Shown here one piece after another: positions 7,404-14,398 of a stretch of DNA of 18,292 nucleotides. Made by a program: the position numbers and the translations under genes. The number at the start of each line of letters is the position of its first letter. Position 1 is the stretch's first letter. The notes beneath the pieces were generated by a model that saw only the letters and a list, made by a program, of their open reading frames with translations, ran no database searches and had not been told where the DNA came from. The stretch is from assembly GCA_900757695.1 (NCBI GenBank), contig CAAEOU010000281.1, positions 1-18,292 of the forward strand. Direction: 5' to 3'. The DNA is from an uncultured Oscillospiraceae bacterium. GTDB taxonomy: Bacteria; Bacillota_A; Clostridia; Oscillospirales; Oscillospiraceae.

Positions 7404-7411
7404 TTAAAAAG

Positions 7412-7441
7412 GGAGGCGGAAGCGATTGTGCTTCCGCCTCC
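7412..7441. terminator. Terminator between convergent reductase and amidohydrolase genes
   Basis: Perfect 12-base stem GGAGGCGGAAGC (7412-7423) with its complement at 7430-7441 and a 6-base loop. On the minus strand it is followed by CTTTTTAATC, on the plus strand by TGATCTTTATC, so it works best for the amidohydrolase gene and probably for both. Confidence 0.8.
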
Positions 7442-7447
7442 TGATCT

Positions 7448-8665
7448 TTATCGTTCGTCTCGGATTACGGTGCCTCGGTGCATGACCAGCGCCACATGCC
7501 GAAGGGCTTCAAAGGTCTCGTCCACTCGGCCCGGAACAGCCACCAGATTGGCAAGATAGCCGGGGATAAGTCGGCCTTCTGTGGCTCCGGTGCCCACGAC
7601 TTCCGCACCGCTGCGGGTAGCAGCCCGGAGAATGGCATTCATGGGCAGTCCCGCAGCATGAAGATGCCTGAGCTCCGGCACGGGAATGACCGCATCCTTC
7701 CGGTAGTCCCGGCTGTGGATTAGATCGGTGCCCACTACGATTTTGCCGCCAGCCCGGTAGAAACGGCCCAGATTCTCCTCCATGACCTTCATCTTTTCCG
7801 CCTGCTGCCGTTTCATTTCGGCGGGGTCCATGGGCATCATTGGGCCGGGCGGAGGCCCCATCCCCTCCGGGGGCTCCATGCCCTCGGGCAGATCCATCAT
7901 GGGGGGCGGCTCCATACCCTTGTCGGGATCGCCTACGGTGGTATCCATCACAATGCCCTTTTCGACCATTTCGCAGATCATATCTTCCGGCATGGGATCT
8001 GAGGGGGTATGGGCCAGCTCATCCACGCCGGCATCCAGCATAAACCGGGCCCCCTTGCAGTTCCCGATGTGGGCGGCCACCCACATATGCAGCTGGTGTG
8101 CGCGGTCACAGATGGCCTTTGCCATATCCGGGGTCAGATGGGGTGTCTGCTCCATGGAGCCGTCATGGATTCCAATTTTGATCCCCGGGAATCCCAACCG
8201 GTGGGCCAAGGAAACGGCATCGGCGGCTTCTTCCGGGGTGGTGATGAGATTGCCCACCGGGTGATTTGGCATAGGACCGGCTCCGTATCCGCCGGCAACG
8301 TCAATATATTTGCCTGTAGCCACCACATGAGCGGTGTCGGGTTTTCGGTTGTTTTCCTGAAGCCACTGGGCGTAATCCTGCTGGGACAGCGTGGAGAGCA
8401 TACCCAGCTCCCGGACAGTGGTGACGCCGTTATAGGCCCACGCATGCACGGCGTCCTCCTTAAAGGCCCGATCATCCACGGCCACGTGCACATGGGAGTC
8501 GACAAACCCGGGCAGAACCGTGTAGCCTGTAAGATCGATGATCTGGTCGGCGCTGCCCAAATGGGTGCCAACGGCGGTGATGGTCTCGCCGCCGATCAAA
8601 ATGTCCAGCGGTGCGTGGTCGTGCTCGGCGTCCAGCAGCCGGGCATTTTTCAGAAGATAGGTCAT
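7448..8665 (-). CDS. Metal-dependent amidohydrolase with a Met/Pro-rich insertion (first copy)
   Basis: This is a 405-residue cytoplasmic enzyme of the amidohydrolase superfamily, imidazolonepropionase/prolidase-like branch. An N-terminal beta-sandwich piece (LLKNARLLDAEHDHAPLDIL) leads to the barrel metal motif GFVDSHVHV (H58, H60). Further likely ligands are the carbamylated Lys in GIKIG (K163), His in AAHIGN (H199), His in ELAHTPSD (H219) and Asp in VGTDLIHS (D314), so a two-metal site is complete. Residues about 250-284 are a low-complexity insertion very rich in Met and Pro (GMEPPPMMDLPEGMEPPEGM and on), followed by a charged helix. The family hydrolyses C-N and related bonds in cyclic amides, peptides and heterocycles; the substrate here cannot be read. 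GGAGGG abuts the first ATG (8671) but lies six bases before the second ATG (8665), so the latter is taken. It is transcribed from a sigma-54 promoter shared back to back with the beta-helix gene. Confidence 0.9.
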   Translation of the reverse strand: MTYLLKNARLLDAEHDHAPLDILIGGETITAVGTHLGSADQIIDLTGYTVLPGFVDSHVHVAVDDRAFKEDAVHAWAYNGVTTVRELGMLSTLSQQDYAQWLQENNRKPDTAHVVATGKYIDVAGGYGAGPMPNHPVGNLITTPEEAADAVSLAHRLGFPGIKIGIHDGSMEQTPHLTPDMAKAICDRAHQLHMWVAAHIGNCKGARFMLDAGVDELAHTPSDPMPEDMICEMVEKGIVMDTTVGDPDKGMEPPPMMDLPEGMEPPEGMGPPPGPMMPMDPAEMKRQQAEKMKVMEENLGRFYRAGGKIVVGTDLIHSRDYRKDAVIPVPELRHLHAAGLPMNAILRAATRSGAEVVGTGATEGRLIPGYLANLVAVPGRVDETFEALRHVALVMHRGTVIRDER

Positions 8666-8671
8666 ATACAT

Positions 8672-8677
8672 CCCTCC
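8672..8677 (-). promoter_or_regulatory. Ribosome binding site that decides the amidohydrolase start
   Basis: On the minus strand GGAGGG (8677-8672) touches the ATG at 8671 but is six bases from the ATG at 8665. The normal spacing favours 8665, shortening the protein by Met-Tyr. Confidence 0.7.
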
Positions 8678-8695
8678 GTGGTTATCATACCATAT

Positions 8696-8712
8696 TTTGA
8701 TATGAAATCAAA
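8696..8712. repeat. Small inverted repeat TTTGAT-N5-ATCAAA next to the divergent promoters
   Basis: TTTGAT (8696-8701) and ATCAAA (8707-8712) flank five bases. It falls at the predicted transcription start (about 8703) of the amidohydrolase gene and about 25 bases upstream of the plus-strand -24 box. It could be an operator or part of an activator site; a chance AT-rich palindrome is equally possible. Confidence 0.3.
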
Positions 8713-8714
8713 TT

Positions 8715-8729
8715 GCAAGTTTCATGCCA
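8715..8729 (-). promoter_or_regulatory. Sigma-54 promoter of the first amidohydrolase gene
   Basis: On the minus strand TGGCATGAAACTTGC (8729-8715) has GG at 8728-8727 and GC at 8716-8715 with ten bases between. The predicted start is near 8703 and the leader is about 38 bases. It is the only one of the five elements with T in the sixth position. Confidence 0.82.
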
Positions 8730-8737
8730 AAGCCGGA

Positions 8738-8753
8738 TGGCACAGAACTTGCA
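8738..8753 (+). promoter_or_regulatory. Sigma-54 promoter of the beta-helix gene
   Basis: TGGCACAGAACTTGCA has GG at 8739-8740 and GC at 8751-8752, exactly ten bases apart. The predicted start is near 8764, with the ribosome site at 8771-8778 and the ATG at 8787. Only eight bases separate it from the opposite sigma-54 element. Confidence 0.85.
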
Positions 8754-8786
8754 GCTCTGCTGGTATCTGAGAAAGGAGTGCTTGCG

Positions 8787-10643
8787 ATGCTTTCTATTCA
8801 AAAGTCCTATTTACTGGAGGAAACCACGAAACTCTCTGCCCTGGAGATTGGCACAGAGGGGAAAATTGAAACACCGGAGGGAATGCTGCTGACCATGACG
8901 GTGGACGGCGTTCAGAAGGATGTACTGCCCGGCAGCTATCGGGGGGATATCATACTGACGGTGACCCGGCGGATCCCGGCCCCCATTGAAGGAATGCACC
9001 CAAAGCCAGGAGATCCCCCCACCGATTACCGGGCGGTCCTGCTGCTGGGAGAAGACGGTCTGGAGGAGAATGCTGCTGGCCATGGGTGGATCGGCGGAAG
9101 CAGTCAGGGGGCAAACCTGACCGGAGGCGAAATCATCACTACCGGAGAGGCTATGAACGGCCTGATCGTAACCGGGGGAACCCATCGAGTGGACGGCCTG
9201 ACCATCCGGAACAGCGGCCACAGCCCGGATGACGGAAAGGGACTGGGCGCATCGATCCTCTGCGGCGGTGACAGCGATACCGTGTTTGAAAACCTCTATA
9301 TTGAGAATCAGGGCATTCGCAACGACGCCATTGTCACCGGAGCCAATGCCAAAATCACGGTGCGGGACTCTGAGATCCACGTGAAGGGCGGTACCCCGGC
9401 GGACATTCAGCGGCTCAACAAGCTGCGTCCCGGCAAGGCCTGCATGACCTATGTTTCCGGCGGCTGGGGCACGACTCGGGCGGTAAATGTGGAGAACGAT
9501 TCCTCTGCGGTATTCGAGCGCTGCACCATTACCTCGGAGAACTGGGGTGTTCTGTCCACCGACGGCATTTCCGCCCCCAAGGAATGGGGCCCGGTGAAGA
9601 CGAGAATTTATGCCAAGGACTGCGAGGTTGCCATTACCGGGCGGCACGGCTACGGCTCTTATTCCATTGGCGACTGCAACAACATCTTTGACCATACGAA
9701 AATGTATGCGCCGGATGTTGCCTATAAGGTGGCCAATGAGCTGTCCGGCGGCGCATTTATCGGCGGCTCGGAGATCACCGGCGGACGATTTGGCGTTATG
9801 TGGCAGGGTAATCAGGGGGGACTGCTAAACGTAGAGGATTCGACCATTCGTTCAGGGCGCACGACTTTTATTGCCCGGGGCTGCTATCCCAAAATTCAGT
9901 GCAAAAATGCAGTGCTTCAGCCGGGGAACCGGGTAATTTTACAGATGTTTGACTCGGATGACCCGGGATTCGGAAAGCCGGAGGTGGAAGTGGATACGGA
10001 AACACCCGTAAAGGATCCCAAACATGATGTCACCTGCCCCCAGTATCATCCGGTTTCTATCTGGGGCTTCCAGCAGGAACACTGGTGTACAGATCTTCAG
10101 GCCAGCTTCAAGGATATGACCATCATTGGCGATTTCTATAACGGCATTACCAACGCCGCAAAGCCCAAGCTGCCGCCTATGGCAGCACCTAAGGGAGAGC
10201 CCAGAGAGAAGGCCGGCGCACCTGCTCCTGACGGAAAGCCTGCGGGGATGCCCCCTGCGGCGGGTAAGAGCTATCCCATCAACATGGTGCTGGAATTTGA
10301 CCATGTGGAGCTGGAAGGCGTGATCTCCGCGTCCCGGGCACAGCATTCCGTAAAGACCATCTCCGGAGAGAATCGCAAGGAGATTTATCAGGTGTACGAT
10401 ACGCCCTGCCCAGTGGTGAATAACGGCGTGATCGTGACCCTGAAAAACGGCAGTAGCTGGACCGTGATCGGAAAGAGCTATCTTTCGGCGCTGCATGTGG
10501 ATGAAACGTCTGAAATTCGTACACCCGATGGCTGTGATGTAAAGCTTGTGGTAGATGGTGTGGAAATTCCGTATAAGCCTGGGGATTATACCGGCGATAT
10601 TCTGGTTTCGGCGTATCAAATAGAGACACCTGCCATGTTTTAA
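8787..10643 (+). CDS. Cytoplasmic right-handed parallel beta-helix protein with duplicated end modules
   Basis: This is a 618-residue protein. The start at 8787 follows GAAAGGAG at normal spacing and lies downstream of the sigma-54 promoter. No signal peptide or membrane helix is visible, unlike most beta-helix enzymes, so it should act in the cytoplasm. The middle (about 105-455) shows beta-helix rungs, short strands separated by turns such as GGEIITTGEAMNGLIVTGG, THRVDGLTIRNSGH and VFENLYIENQGI, resembling the pectate lyase/polygalacturonase fold without a catalytic motif I can name. Residues 16-59 and 565-608 are alike (LSALEIGTEGKIETPEG versus LSALHVDETSEIRTPDG, then VDGV, PGxYxGDI), about 18 identities in 44 without gaps. 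A Pro/Ala/Lys/Gly-rich linker (about 458-494) precedes the last part. It sits divergently to the amidohydrolase. It may be a carbohydrate-active enzyme, a structural or assembly protein, or an isomerase; the function is unknown. Confidence 0.85.
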   Translation: MLSIQKSYLLEETTKLSALEIGTEGKIETPEGMLLTMTVDGVQKDVLPGSYRGDIILTVTRRIPAPIEGMHPKPGDPPTDYRAVLLLGEDGLEENAAGHGWIGGSSQGANLTGGEIITTGEAMNGLIVTGGTHRVDGLTIRNSGHSPDDGKGLGASILCGGDSDTVFENLYIENQGIRNDAIVTGANAKITVRDSEIHVKGGTPADIQRLNKLRPGKACMTYVSGGWGTTRAVNVENDSSAVFERCTITSENWGVLSTDGISAPKEWGPVKTRIYAKDCEVAITGRHGYGSYSIGDCNNIFDHTKMYAPDVAYKVANELSGGAFIGGSEITGGRFGVMWQGNQGGLLNVEDSTIRSGRTTFIARGCYPKIQCKNAVLQPGNRVILQMFDSDDPGFGKPEVEVDTETPVKDPKHDVTCPQYHPVSIWGFQQEHWCTDLQASFKDMTIIGDFYNGITNAAKPKLPPMAAPKGEPREKAGAPAPDGKPAGMPPAAGKSYPINMVLEFDHVELEGVISASRAQHSVKTISGENRKEIYQVYDTPCPVVNNGVIVTLKNGSSWTVIGKSYLSALHVDETSEIRTPDGCDVKLVVDGVEIPYKPGDYTGDILVSAYQIETPAMF

Positions 10644-10660
10644 TTGATAGAATAGAAGCT

Positions 10661-10699
10661 TGTAAGCCCCTGCCGCAGGTCGTGCGGCAGGGGCTTACA
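10661..10699. terminator. Strong terminator between beta-helix and second reductase genes
   Basis: Perfect 17-base stem TGTAAGCCCCTGCCGCA (10661-10677) with its complement at 10683-10699 and a 5-base loop. It lies between convergent stop codons at 10643 and 10719. T tracts are short on both sides, but the stem is very stable. Confidence 0.75.
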
Positions 10700-10718
10700 C
10701 TTAAAGGAAATGAGAAGA

Positions 10719-12638
10719 TCAAAGTGTCATAGCGATGTCAAAGGCGTCACGAATGGCCTGTTGTACGGTGCCTACCCGCTTGTTGTCCCCGATAATGGTA
10801 TAGGGAACGCCCGGAAGAATCAGACGTTCGGCCAAATCGGTTTTGGGCCGGAAGCCAACGCAGAGCACGGCGCTGTCGGCGGGAATGGTGCGGGAATCGC
10901 CAGCCGCATCCAAATAGGTGACAGCGTTTTCGGTGATGCCGGTGCAGTGGCCTCCGGTGATACAGTGGAGATTCTCCCGTTCCCTCATCTCAATGTCCAT
11001 GGCCCACTTGTAGGTGAACCATGCGTCCGGGGCAATTTTGTCCTGCATCTCCAGAATGGTAACGTCTTTCCCAAGCTGGGCCAAATGAATGCCGGTTTCT
11101 GCGCCTACCTGACCGCCGCCAATAATGACCACATTTTCCCCCAGTGCATCCTCATGGCCGAATACATCCGGTGCTTTAACGGTGCGTTCCACACCGGGAA
11201 TGGGGATCACCAGCGGATCGGCCCCCACGGCCAGAATCACATGGTCGGGATGCTGGGCGTTTAGCAGCTCCGGGGTGGCAAAGGTATTGTATTGTACGGG
11301 GATGTCACGCTGCTCCACCTGACGGATGAGATAGTCCTTAAACCGCCCAAGATCTCGCTTGAACTGGGCATAATCTGCAAAATTCAGCTGCCCGCCCAGA
11401 TGATCGGAGGCCTCAAACAGGGTCACGTGGTGGCCACGGTCGTGGAGATAGATTGCCGCCTGCATTCCGGCGGGGCCACCGCCGACAATGGAGATTCGCT
11501 TGCCGCCCTTGGTGGGGAGAATATATTGCCCCAGCTTGTCTTCAATGCCGATTTCCGGGTTGACAGAGCAGACAAAGTGGTCGTAATAGCAGGCACCGTC
11601 ATGACATTTGAAGCACTTGATACAGGGGCGAACATCCTCGCTCCGCCCGGCGTAGGCCTTGTTCCCCAGCTCCGGGTCTGCAATGATGCCCCGAGCGATG
11701 GAGACAAAGTCGGCCTTGCCGCTGGCGATGATTTCTTCGGCCTGCTCCAGATTTTGAATGGCTCCGATGGCGACCACCGGGATGTTTACGCCGGATTTCT
11801 TGATGGCCTCGGCGTACTTTACATTGGGGGTATCCGGGAGGAAGCCGGAGGGATGGGTGGTGGTAAAGTACCGGGCATTGTTCATGCCACAGGAACAGTG
11901 GAGCAAGTCTACCCTGCCTTCCAGAAGCTTTACAAACTCGATGGATTCCGGAACGGTGATACCTTCCGGGTCTACCTCAGAGACGGAAAACCGCAGTTCA
12001 ATGAGAAAATCCTTTCCACAGCGGCCCTTGATCTCATCGATGATCATCAGGGGATACCGGGCACGATTTTCCAGACTGCCGCCAAATTCGTCCGTCCGAT
12101 GGTTATACCGCCGGGAGAGAAACTGCCCCCACTCGCCTCCATGACCGATGTGAAACATACACATATCAAATCCGGCCTTTTTGACGATTTCAGCGGCATC
12201 TCCGAACATTTTTACCTTTTTTTCGATGAGCGACCGGGGCATTTCTACGCTGTCCCGTCCGAATTTTTTCAGGCCGGGCCCAACGGCGTAGTACTGGTCA
12301 TAGCGGTACTGATCGGAGAGCTGCATGGAGGCCACGGCGCCGAAATGATGCACCCGTGCGGAAAGCGCATAGAGGCTCCGCAGCCCTTCGGTGGTATAGG
12401 GATTTACATGGAGATGATTACCGTCGGATTTCATGTCGGGATTGACCTGAACACCGGTGCATGTCACCATGGCAGCGCCGCTCCTTGCACGGTTCCCAAA
12501 GTGGGTGATGACTGCCTCCTGAAAGCTGGGCTCTCCGTGCTGGAGGGCGTGTACGCCGGTGGGTGCGGTAAAAATGCGGTTTTTGAACAGCGTATTTCCC
12601 ACCTTCATGGGAGAAAGCAGATGGGGATAGGGATTCAT
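10719..12638 (-). CDS. FMN/Fe-S/FAD oxidoreductase of the 2,4-dienoyl-CoA reductase / BaiCD type (second copy)
   Basis: This is a 639-residue flavoprotein, collinear with the first copy but clearly diverged, so probably acting on a different substrate or step. The TIM barrel opens with PHLLSPMKVGNTLFKNRI, has HIGHGGEWGQFLSRRYNH (about 163-180) and RTDEFGGSLENRARY. The active-site stretch differs from the usual HGxHGYLxxQF, with GGEW replacing the GYL region. Fe-S ligands are C339, C342, C345 and C357 before SVNP (again C-x2-C-x2-C-x11-C), with an extra C350. The FAD motif is ISIVGGGPAGMQAA (382-395) and the second Rossmann motif NVVIIGGGQVGAETG. GAGGAGG sits seven bases before the ATG at 12638. 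The stop of the UGSC-like gene lies 12 bases upstream, so both are one operon behind the sigma-54 promoter at 14375-14389. Confidence 0.93.
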   Translation of the reverse strand: MNPYPHLLSPMKVGNTLFKNRIFTAPTGVHALQHGEPSFQEAVITHFGNRARSGAAMVTCTGVQVNPDMKSDGNHLHVNPYTTEGLRSLYALSARVHHFGAVASMQLSDQYRYDQYYAVGPGLKKFGRDSVEMPRSLIEKKVKMFGDAAEIVKKAGFDMCMFHIGHGGEWGQFLSRRYNHRTDEFGGSLENRARYPLMIIDEIKGRCGKDFLIELRFSVSEVDPEGITVPESIEFVKLLEGRVDLLHCSCGMNNARYFTTTHPSGFLPDTPNVKYAEAIKKSGVNIPVVAIGAIQNLEQAEEIIASGKADFVSIARGIIADPELGNKAYAGRSEDVRPCIKCFKCHDGACYYDHFVCSVNPEIGIEDKLGQYILPTKGGKRISIVGGGPAGMQAAIYLHDRGHHVTLFEASDHLGGQLNFADYAQFKRDLGRFKDYLIRQVEQRDIPVQYNTFATPELLNAQHPDHVILAVGADPLVIPIPGVERTVKAPDVFGHEDALGENVVIIGGGQVGAETGIHLAQLGKDVTILEMQDKIAPDAWFTYKWAMDIEMRERENLHCITGGHCTGITENAVTYLDAAGDSRTIPADSAVLCVGFRPKTDLAERLILPGVPYTIIGDNKRVGTVQQAIRDAFDIAMTL

Positions 12639-12650
12639 GACGTGGCCTCC

Positions 12651-14336
12651 TCAATATGCGATATAGTTTGGCTTGCCGGTACGGTACTGTGTCACCAGCG
12701 CATCCCAGTCTTTCGGAAGATGGATCTTTGCACAGGAAGGGCCGCCGTGGTCGCCGCCGCCGCCCAGTACCGTGACCATACAGCCCGCCTGACCGCCGGA
12801 GACCGTCAGGAACATATGGTCTGTGGACCAGAAGGTGCGGGTGGAGGCCTCCATATCCAGCGGCAGATCCACAGTTTTCGGCGGATGGTTATTCTGAACC
12901 AGCCACCCAAGATCTACCTCTTTGGCGGGCTTCCGGGCATATTCTACAATGTACGTAAGGATTCGCTCTTTTGTCCAGCCGGCATCGGCCATCATCTTGG
13001 CGCATTTGGGGGTCAGGATCACCGAGAGACCCGGATCCCAGCCATAGGGATCCATTTTGCACAGGGCCTTCAGTACGGCGGGAACGGTGGTGCAGGTGGA
13101 GACCCGGTGCTCCTGGGGCCAGAACATGGTCACGGCAGAATCATCTTCCGCAAAGCCAAAGTCTGTGTGCAGAGGTTTCCACGGATTGCTGTCCGGGTCG
13201 TCACCCATGCAGAAACCCAGACGGAATTCATGGCCCATTTCAGACAGATCCTCTACCCCGGGACGGACGCCGCCAATGTTCATCATGATATAGCCAAAGG
13301 CTCGGGCGATGGTGGCGTTGGCACGGAAGGCGGGAGTCAGAGAATGGTCGGCGGTGTTGAACCCGATGTCCCGGCAAATCCTGCCGCTGAGCGTCAAAAC
13401 CGGTCCCCAGGTGGACTGGGAGCAGCACCAGCCCTCCAGATAGATGCGTGGATCCATGGTGGCCTCCACTGCGGCAATCAGCACCGGAAGATAGATGGGC
13501 AGGCAGCCTGCCATGACCGCATTGACGGCAATCTTTTCTACGGTGGCAAGGCCCATCATGGGCGGAATTTTTGCGACCACATGGTTCGGAGAAAGGTCGG
13601 TGCCCCGCAGCATTTCATCCACTGCTTCTCGGGTCGGCAGCTTGATGGGGGTGCCATTGGTAAAGCCATAGGAGTAGAACAGATCGGAAAGCTCGTCTTG
13701 GGTGCCGGAGAAGGTCTTGGTGGCAAGATCCTGACTGACGGGAGTGGGGTGCAGCTCCTCTTCTGAGAGAGGCTGGGTCAGCCCTGCAATTAGCTGGCGC
13801 ACCAGCTCCGCTGTGCCTGCGCCCATGTTTTTGGCGGTCTGGTCAAGATCAGAGCGGCCAAAGATGTCCAGTACCTCCGGCTGGAAGGAGACCACCCGCA
13901 GACCGGGAACACACCGGGCCTTGACGCCCCGCAGTCCCGCAGAATAGGTTCGGGGTACCACGGACATTACCGTAGGCTTCCCCTGCTTTTCCATATAGGC
14001 AGCGTTATAGCCCAGAAACAGCGATGATGAGGGTACTGCACCGTAAAAAGCCAGCACACAGTCTACGCCGGAGAGCCATGTATCAAATTCCGCCTTCACC
14101 GCAGTATCCTTTGCAATGTCTGTGGTTTCGGTCATGTAACGGAAATAGGAGAATTTTGCCTCAGGGAACGCAATGCGGATATGCTGCTCCACCACCTGAA
14201 GCATAAAGGTTGCGACATTCATAAAATCCCCGAACATACCGATGGTTTTGCCATTCAGGGTGTCCAGCCGGGGGCTGAGACCAAACAGATGAGACTGGTC
14301 TACCTCTGCCCATGGGCTTAAAACGGTCTGTTTCAT
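12651..14336 (-). CDS. Two-domain UGSC-like protein lacking the redox motif
   Basis: This is a 561-residue protein. The start at 14336 is set by AGGAGGT nine bases upstream and by the sigma-54 promoter; a longer frame reaching back to 14528 would run through the promoter into the activator gene. The N-terminal part (1-200) resembles UGSC-family (seleno)proteins: LSPWAEVDQ, LSPRLDTLNGKTIGMFGDFM, VDCVLAFYGAVPSSSLFLGY, MEKQGKPTV. Where that family has the [U/C]-G-S-C signature this one has YGAVPSSS (about 98-105), so a selenol/thiol redox role is unlikely. The second part (about 210-561) resembles the large domain often encoded beside or fused to UGSC proteins: TNGTPIKLPT, LATVEKIAVNAVMAGCLPIYLPVL, FRANATIARAFGYIMMNIGGVRPG. 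It has many conserved Gly and Cys. I know of no established activity. It shares an operon with the second reductase, so it may supply, hold or process that enzyme's substrate. Confidence 0.8.
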   Translation of the reverse strand: MKQTVLSPWAEVDQSHLFGLSPRLDTLNGKTIGMFGDFMNVATFMLQVVEQHIRIAFPEAKFSYFRYMTETTDIAKDTAVKAEFDTWLSGVDCVLAFYGAVPSSSLFLGYNAAYMEKQGKPTVMSVVPRTYSAGLRGVKARCVPGLRVVSFQPEVLDIFGRSDLDQTAKNMGAGTAELVRQLIAGLTQPLSEEELHPTPVSQDLATKTFSGTQDELSDLFYSYGFTNGTPIKLPTREAVDEMLRGTDLSPNHVVAKIPPMMGLATVEKIAVNAVMAGCLPIYLPVLIAAVEATMDPRIYLEGWCCSQSTWGPVLTLSGRICRDIGFNTADHSLTPAFRANATIARAFGYIMMNIGGVRPGVEDLSEMGHEFRLGFCMGDDPDSNPWKPLHTDFGFAEDDSAVTMFWPQEHRVSTCTTVPAVLKALCKMDPYGWDPGLSVILTPKCAKMMADAGWTKERILTYIVEYARKPAKEVDLGWLVQNNHPPKTVDLPLDMEASTRTFWSTDHMFLTVSGGQAGCMVTVLGGGGDHGGPSCAKIHLPKDWDALVTQYRTGKPNYIAY

Positions 14337-14342
14337 AAAAAG

Positions 14343-14372
14343 ATACCTCCTGTGATTTCTCACAGAAGGTAT
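14343..14372. repeat. 13-base inverted repeat across the predicted start of the UGSC-like operon
   Basis: The arms at 14343-14355 (ATACCTCCTGTGA) and 14360-14372 (TCACAGAAGGTAT) are complementary except for one position, with a 4-base loop. The first arm contains the ribosome binding site on the minus strand. Because the sigma-54 promoter predicts transcription starting near 14363, only a few bases of the second arm would be in the RNA, so it is more likely a DNA-level operator, or a leader hairpin if read-through RNA from the activator gene is made. Confidence 0.55.
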
Positions 14373-14374
14373 TT

Positions 14375-14389
14375 GCAAATTTCGTGCCA
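14375..14389 (-). promoter_or_regulatory. Sigma-54 promoter of the UGSC-like/reductase operon
   Basis: On the minus strand TGGCACGAAATTTGC (14389-14375) has GG at 14388-14387 and GC at 14376-14375, ten bases apart. The predicted start is near 14363 and the leader about 27 bases. It begins ten bases after the stop codon of the activator gene, with no terminator between. Confidence 0.87.
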
Positions 14390-14398
14390 GTTGCTTGC

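Noticed and set aside
11292..13766. An 824-codon open frame on the plus strand opposite the reductase and UGSC-like genes
   Set aside because: It runs antisense across two well-recognised genes and their junction, shows no domain pattern or ribosome site, and its amino acids reflect codon bias of the opposite strand in GC-rich DNA.
12651..14336. A selenoprotein with an in-frame UGA
   Set aside because: The UGSC-like gene has no internal stop in its frame, and the position of the U/C residue is occupied by ordinary residues, so no selenocysteine decoding is indicated.
14343..14372. A leader hairpin hiding the ribosome site in the normal UGSC-like operon mRNA
   Set aside because: The predicted sigma-54 transcription start (about 14363) lies inside the 5' arm, so the stem could not form in that RNA; it is kept only as a DNA palindrome or read-through feature.
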